Source: Actinomycetota bacterium (GTDB taxonomy: Bacteria; Actinomycetota; Acidimicrobiia; Acidimicrobiales; Microtrichaceae). From it: DNA of 64,000 bases. Position 1 is the first letter of the stretch; the number at the start of each line of letters is the position of its first letter. Of the stretch, positions 56,081 to 64,000 are shown one piece after another. Position numbers and translations under genes: made by a program. The stretch covers positions 248,001 through 312,000 of the forward strand of contig JADJBW010000001.1 of the NCBI GenBank assembly GCA_016703525.1, written 5' to 3'. The notes beneath the pieces are model-generated. The model searched no databases. It worked only from the letters and a program-made list of their open reading frames with translations, and had not been told where the DNA came from.

Positions 56081-57736
56081 ATGGCGGCCATGACCGATCA
56101 GCAGGGTGCGATCGAGGTGGATGCTCCCGGGACCGCGACCGATGCATCGCCGCGCGAGGTGTCATCGCGCGAGGCATCGCCGGGCTCGGCGCGGCGGGCC
56201 GCTCTGGTCGGTGTGATCGGTGCCGGTGTGGCGCTCGGGGTCGGCGAGTTCGTCTCGGCATTGATCGGCGCGCAGCCGTCCCCGGTGGTTGCCGTCGGTG
56301 GCAGGTTCATCGATCGATTCGCCGGTGCGCTCAAGGACATCGCAGTGTCGATCTTCGGCACCAACGACAAGCCGGCGCTGATCGCCGGCACGGTGATGAT
56401 CACGTGTGCGCTCGGCGCAGCGACCGCTGTTGGGGCCCGGCGTCGTGCGTGGCTTCCGCTCGCGGTGTTCTGCGCCTTCGGAGCGTTCGGCGCGTGGGCG
56501 CAGGCGGCCGATCCGCAGGTCGATGCGGCCCCGGCCGTGATCGTCGCAGCGCTCTCGGTTCCGGCGGGCGCCGCTGCGACCCGGCGGCTCCTGCGGCTCG
56601 CGGTGCCGCATACGCCGACCGGCGAGCCGTCCGACGCGGTCCGCGGCGCCGATCCGATCCCGCGGCCCGATGCGCTCGGTCGTCGACGGTTCATCGTCAC
56701 GGCCGGCGCGCTCGGCGCCGGCTCAGCCGGGCTCGCCGTCGCCGCCCGTGCGCTCGCGCGGGGAGACGTGGTCGAAGCGGCTCGAGCCGCGGGACTCCCG
56801 GTGCCCGCCCGACGCGCCGCGCTGCCCGACACCGCAGCGTTCGAGGCGGCGGGGGCGAGCCGGTACGTGACGCCGGTCAAGGACTTCTACCGGATCGACA
56901 CCGCGCTGCTGGTCCCGCAGGTCGACGCCGACTCGTGGGACCTCAGCATCGGTGGCCTGGTCGCTCGGCCGTTCTCGATCGGCTACGACGAGTTGCTCTC
57001 GCTACCGAGCATCGAGCAGGTCGTCACGCTGCAGTGCGTGTCGAACGAGGTCGGCGACGAGCTGGTCGGCACCGCGGTGTGGCAGGGCGTTGCGCTGGCG
57101 ACCCTGCTCGACCGGGCGGGAGTGAAGGACTCGGCGGAGCAGGTGTTCTCGACGTCGGTCGACGGCTGGAACTGCGGCTTCCCGATCTCGGTGCTCGACG
57201 GCGAGCGGCCGGCGATGATCGCCTACGCCATGAACGGCGAGCGCCTCCCGGCCCGCCACGGGTTCCCGGCGCGCCTCGTGGTGTCGGGCCTGTACGGCTA
57301 CGTGTCGGCGACCAAGTGGCTCAGCACGATCGAGCTCACCACCTGGGACGGAACGGACGGCTACTGGGTGCCCCGCGGCTGGTCGAAGAAGGGGCCGATC
57401 AAGCTGACGTCGCGCATCGACGTGCCGCGCTCGGGTGCATCGGTCACGCCGGGTCGCACGCCGATCGCGGGGGTGGCGTGGCGTCCCGCCACCGGCATCT
57501 CCGCGGTGCAGATCTCGATCGACGGGGGCGACTGGCTCGACTGCGAGCTCGGCGAGGTTGCGAGCGAGCACACGTGGGTGCAGTGGAAGCGCGATTGGGA
57601 CGCGACGCCGGGCGATCACGAGGTGGTCGTGCGGGCGGTCGATGCGCAGGGTGAGCCGCAGATCACCCGCGACCAGGAGCCGGCACCCGACGGCGCGACC
57701 GGCCTGCATCGCGTGTCGTTCACGGTGGCTTCTTGA
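56081..57736 (+). CDS. Membrane-anchored molybdopterin oxidoreductase (sulfite-oxidase fold)
   Basis: 551 residues. Four predicted N-terminal helices (between about residues 37 and 165) resemble a membrane anchor. A second hydrophobic, twin-Arg-like stretch (RRRFIVTAGALGAGSAGLAVAARAL) follows near residue 200. The catalytic domain has VTLQCVSNEVG with the molybdenum-ligand Cys, plus NCGFPISVL and YGYVSATKWLSTIEL, as in sulfite-oxidase/YedY-like enzymes. A C-terminal Ig-like dimer domain ends it. The substrate is unknown. ATG 56090 is an equally good start. A DM13 protein follows after 81 bp. Confidence 0.85.
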   Translation: MAAMTDQQGAIEVDAPGTATDASPREVSSREASPGSARRAALVGVIGAGVALGVGEFVSALIGAQPSPVVAVGGRFIDRFAGALKDIAVSIFGTNDKPALIAGTVMITCALGAATAVGARRRAWLPLAVFCAFGAFGAWAQAADPQVDAAPAVIVAALSVPAGAAATRRLLRLAVPHTPTGEPSDAVRGADPIPRPDALGRRRFIVTAGALGAGSAGLAVAARALARGDVVEAARAAGLPVPARRAALPDTAAFEAAGASRYVTPVKDFYRIDTALLVPQVDADSWDLSIGGLVARPFSIGYDELLSLPSIEQVVTLQCVSNEVGDELVGTAVWQGVALATLLDRAGVKDSAEQVFSTSVDGWNCGFPISVLDGERPAMIAYAMNGERLPARHGFPARLVVSGLYGYVSATKWLSTIELTTWDGTDGYWVPRGWSKKGPIKLTSRIDVPRSGASVTPGRTPIAGVAWRPATGISAVQISIDGGDWLDCELGEVASEHTWVQWKRDWDATPGDHEVVVRAVDAQGEPQITRDQEPAPDGATGLHRVSFTVAS

Positions 57737-57817
57737 CCCTGCCAACCGCTCGAAGAACCGCCCGCGCCGCCGGGTCCACCGGTTCATTCGAGATTTCCTA
57801 CCCCTTCGGAGGTTGTC

Positions 57818-58399
57818 ATGAAGCTGCCGAGTACTCGAGTCCTTGTCCCGCTTGTCGTCGCGGCCGTCGCGATCGCGGGGGTGTTCGCGTTCGGGGTGTT
57901 CGAAATCCAGTCCGCCTTCATCGACAAGGAGGTCGCGGAGGCGCCACCGGACTTCGGCGATGCGGGGTCGGTCCCGCTGAGTACGACGACCGAATCGACC
58001 GTGTTGACGACGGGCCCGACCGGCCTGGCCCCGTCGACGCCTTCGACCTCTTCGACGTCTTCGACGTCTTCGACCACAGCGGCCGCCGTCGCAGTGGTGC
58101 GAGAAGTGGGCCGAGCGGAGTTCGCCGCGGTGGAGCACGATGGATCGGGATCGGTCGTCTTGCTCAGCGACGGTGAACGCAGCGTGGTCCGGTTCGAGGA
58201 CGACTTCACGACCGAAAACGGGCCCGACCTGTACGCCGTGGCGGTCGTCGGAGATCGTCGAGTCGAACTCGGCGAACTCAAGGGCAACCGCGGATCGCAG
58301 AACTACGACGTGCCGCCCGACGTCGACCCGGACGCCATCACCGAGATCTCCGTGTGGTGCAAACGGTTCGACGCGACGTTCACGACGGCGCGGCTCTGA
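57818..58399 (+). CDS. DM13-domain membrane protein
   Basis: 193 residues. An N-terminal helix (about residues 8-28) anchors it to the membrane. A Ser/Thr-rich linker spans about 55-87. A DM13 domain follows (RAEFAAVEHDGSGSVVLL, RFEDDFTTENGPDLYAVAV, GSQNYDVP, ISVWCKRFDATFTTARL), with the conserved single Cys near the end. DM13 is proposed to be a redox or cytochrome-related domain in other proteins. GGAGG (57809-57813) precedes ATG 57818. The molybdo-oxidoreductase upstream may be its electron partner. Confidence 0.82.
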   Translation: MKLPSTRVLVPLVVAAVAIAGVFAFGVFEIQSAFIDKEVAEAPPDFGDAGSVPLSTTTESTVLTTGPTGLAPSTPSTSSTSSTSSTTAAAVAVVREVGRAEFAAVEHDGSGSVVLLSDGERSVVRFEDDFTTENGPDLYAVAVVGDRRVELGELKGNRGSQNYDVPPDVDPDAITEISVWCKRFDATFTTARL

Positions 58400-58433
58400 G
58401 CCGACGCCGCTTGGCGTTCCGGCGGTCGTACCC

Positions 58434-59144
58434 TCAGCGCGTGACGAGCAGGCGGTCGCGGGTGAACTGGCCGAGCGCGACCGAATGGCCGTCGATCTCC
58501 ACGATGATCGACCCGTCAGGTCCGACCGAGGCGAGGCGGCCCACGGCGCCCGGGATCAGCGCATGGTGCTCAAGGAAGTCGAGCATCCCCTCGGCGAACT
58601 CCAGTTCCTCGGTGATGCGGACGACGGTGAATTCGTCGCCCACGACGAGCGCCCGCAGCGGGATCGAGTCGGGAGCGGTGTAGTCGCTCCCCGGAATCGG
58701 GTTGCCGTGCGGGCAGGTGGTCGGCTCGCCGAGCACCCGAGCGAGCGCAGCCTCGACCTCGGGGCTGATCACGTGCTCCCACTTGCCGGCCTCGTTGTGG
58801 GCGGTCGACCACGGAAGCCCGAGCACGTCGGTGAGCAGCCGCTCCGCGAGCCGGTGCCGACGCACGACGGCCTCGGCCAATTCCTGACCGGCCTCGGTGA
58901 GCTGAATCGTGGAGCCGATCAGGATCAGCCCCTCGCCCGCCATGCGTCGCATCATCTCCGACACGGCTGGGCGAGACACGTCGAGGCGCTCGGCGATGCG
59001 AGCCTGGATCACGTCGAGCGAGTCCTCGTGGAGCTCGTAGATCGCCTCGCAGTACTCCTCGAAGGCGGGGTGGTACTCGCCCGCCTTGCCGACTCCGGCG
59101 CGCGACGACCGCGGGATCGGGGGGGAATCAGCCGGTCGAACCAC
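58434..59144 (-). CDS. DtxR/IdeR family metal-dependent repressor
   Basis: A 236-residue regulator. The N-terminal winged helix (YCEAIYELHEDSLDVIQARIAERLDVSRPAVSEMMRRM) is followed by the metal/dimer domain (LTEAGQELAEAVVRRHRLAERLLTDVLG, EAGKWEHVISPEVEAALAR). Here His and Glu ligands (RRHR, WEHVISPEVE) are conserved, then CPHGNPIPG. The C-terminal SH3-like/FeoA domain begins IPLRALVVGDEF. Iron or manganese control of uptake genes is typical. The start is GTG 59144, with TAGACT 6 nt before it. No clear target operator was found nearby. Confidence 0.9.
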   Translation of the reverse strand: MVRPADSPPIPRSSRAGVGKAGEYHPAFEEYCEAIYELHEDSLDVIQARIAERLDVSRPAVSEMMRRMAGEGLILIGSTIQLTEAGQELAEAVVRRHRLAERLLTDVLGLPWSTAHNEAGKWEHVISPEVEAALARVLGEPTTCPHGNPIPGSDYTAPDSIPLRALVVGDEFTVVRITEELEFAEGMLDFLEHHALIPGAVGRLASVGPDGSIIVEIDGHSVALGQFTRDRLLVTR

Positions 59145-59150
59145 AGCGTC

Positions 59151-59156
59151 AGTCTA
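59151..59156 (-). promoter_or_regulatory. Putative -10 (TAGACT) of the DtxR-family gene
   Basis: Minus-strand TAGACT lies 6 nt before GTG 59144. A near-palindrome (GTGGGCCCCAC, 59158-59168) lies just upstream and might be an operator. Confidence 0.4.
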
Positions 59157-59207
59157 CGTGGGCCCCACTACCATGACGGCCTCGATCCAGCTCCCGGGGG
59201 AGGCCCC

Positions 59208-59657
59208 ATGTCGGTCATTTCGACGATCATCGAGCGGTTCCATGCCCGATTCGGCGGCGCCGACGACTGGCTCACCGAACCCGAGCACATCGCAGCACGC
59301 GACTTGGCGGTGGTCGAGCTGCTCGTGCTGGCGATGTTCGCCGACGGCACGAGCGGCACGGCCGAGCGCGACGCGATCACCGAGTTCGCGCAGTCGCGCC
59401 CGTGGCCGCCGGAGTCGAGCGCCGAGCACGCGGTCGACACCGCGACCGCCCGCGTGCGAGCGGCCTCCGATGCCGAGCGCGGCGTCGCCGAATTGATCGA
59501 GGACATCTGCATCCGACTCGACCACGTCGACGACCAGCACTTCGCGCTCGATCACTTGGCGACGCTGGTCGAGGCCGACGGCGTGATCACCGAGGCGGAG
59601 GTCGCCTTCATCGAGGAACTCCGGTCGCAGTTCGGTCTGCCGAATCCGGCCGAGTGA
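59208..59657 (+). CDS. TerB-like domain protein
   Basis: A 149-residue helical protein of the TerB/DjlA-N type. Two Asp-containing turns, LAMFADGTSGTAERDAI and LVEADGVITEAEVAFIEEL, match the repeated metal-binding helical hairpins of this fold. TerB-like modules occur in stress and membrane-linked complexes, and tellurite resistance is only one context. GGGGGAGG (59196-59203) precedes ATG 59208, and a TACCAT lies at 59169-59174. Divergent from the DtxR-family gene. Confidence 0.7.
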   Translation: MSVISTIIERFHARFGGADDWLTEPEHIAARDLAVVELLVLAMFADGTSGTAERDAITEFAQSRPWPPESSAEHAVDTATARVRAASDAERGVAELIEDICIRLDHVDDQHFALDHLATLVEADGVITEAEVAFIEELRSQFGLPNPAE

Positions 59658-59764
59658 CCGCAGACGCATGACCCGACCGGTCGATCGCCGCGACGGCTCG
59701 GCGGCTCGGTGCGATCGCGGACGCGACGGCGTGCGATGTCGGTGGCGGCGACCAGACTGGCGGT

Positions 59765-64000
<4,236 letters not shown>

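Overview
This 64 kb window is high-GC, densely coding actinobacterial chromosome, most likely from the class Acidimicrobiia (Ilumatobacter-like). The lineage is inferred from the gene set and codon use: a PknG-type kinase, a mycothiol-type sigma/anti-sigma pair, F420/PPOX and LppM families, DisA, ClpC and DtxR. The lineage was not tested by any search. The gene order follows the conserved actinobacterial block hpt/tilS - ftsH - fol genes - DUF2520/panC - coaX - lysS - clpC - radA - disA - ispD/ispF - rlmB, known from mycobacteria at roughly Rv3579c-Rv3626c.

Layout. 1-9 kb holds a polysaccharide deacetylase lipoprotein, tRNA-Thr(CGT) with a good terminator, a DUF2237 gene with a beta-propeller gene, a frameshifted NuoF-like gene, an ECF sigma factor with its zinc anti-sigma factor, and a TetR/MMPL efflux pair. 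9-20 kb holds a zincin metalloprotease, tilS, hpt, ftsH, the folate genes folE-folP-(pseudophosphatase)-folB-folK, a PanG-like gene, panC and nadB. 20.1-29.6 kb is a nine-gene signalling island between nadB and nadC: a leader peptide, glnX, glnH, a helical protein, pknG, PP2C phosphatase, VWA protein, FHA protein and an unknown protein. 29.6-48 kb holds nadC, coaX, lysS, an ABC ATPase, a lipoprotein, a MenJ-like reductase with a polyprenyl synthase, clpC, lppM-like, a DUF4143 ATPase with 23-bp iterons, radA, disA, a dienelactone hydrolase, crp, ispDF and rlmB. 48-64 kb holds envelope proteins, an amidase, an F420/PPOX enzyme, an OmpR-type two-component system, a membrane molybdopterin oxidoreductase with a DM13 protein, a DtxR repressor, a TerB-like protein and the lhr helicase, which runs off the end.

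The most interesting part is the island at 20.1-29.6 kb. GlnX (four membrane helices, two extracytoplasmic helical domains), GlnH (amino-acid-binding lipoprotein) and PknG form a known mycobacterial amino-acid-sensing route. Here the genes are fused by 1-17 nt overlaps to a matching phosphatase, a VWA scaffold and a zinc-ribbon/FHA reader, plus two proteins I cannot name. Kinase, phosphatase and FHA protein all carry zinc ribbons, and a leaderless 8-codon ORF overlaps the glnX start.

Two window-wide patterns matter. First, many genes have a TANNNT -10 hexamer only 6-10 nt before the start codon and no Shine-Dalgarno, which points to leaderless mRNAs. Second, nine genes (nuoF-like, panC, nadB, glnX end, ABC ATPase, a lipoprotein, menJ-like, radA, ispDF) change reading frame internally while both halves keep family motifs. 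Several are normally essential, so assembly indels are more likely than decay. No rRNA, IS element, prophage or CRISPR array was seen. No gene-free stretch exceeds 300 bases.
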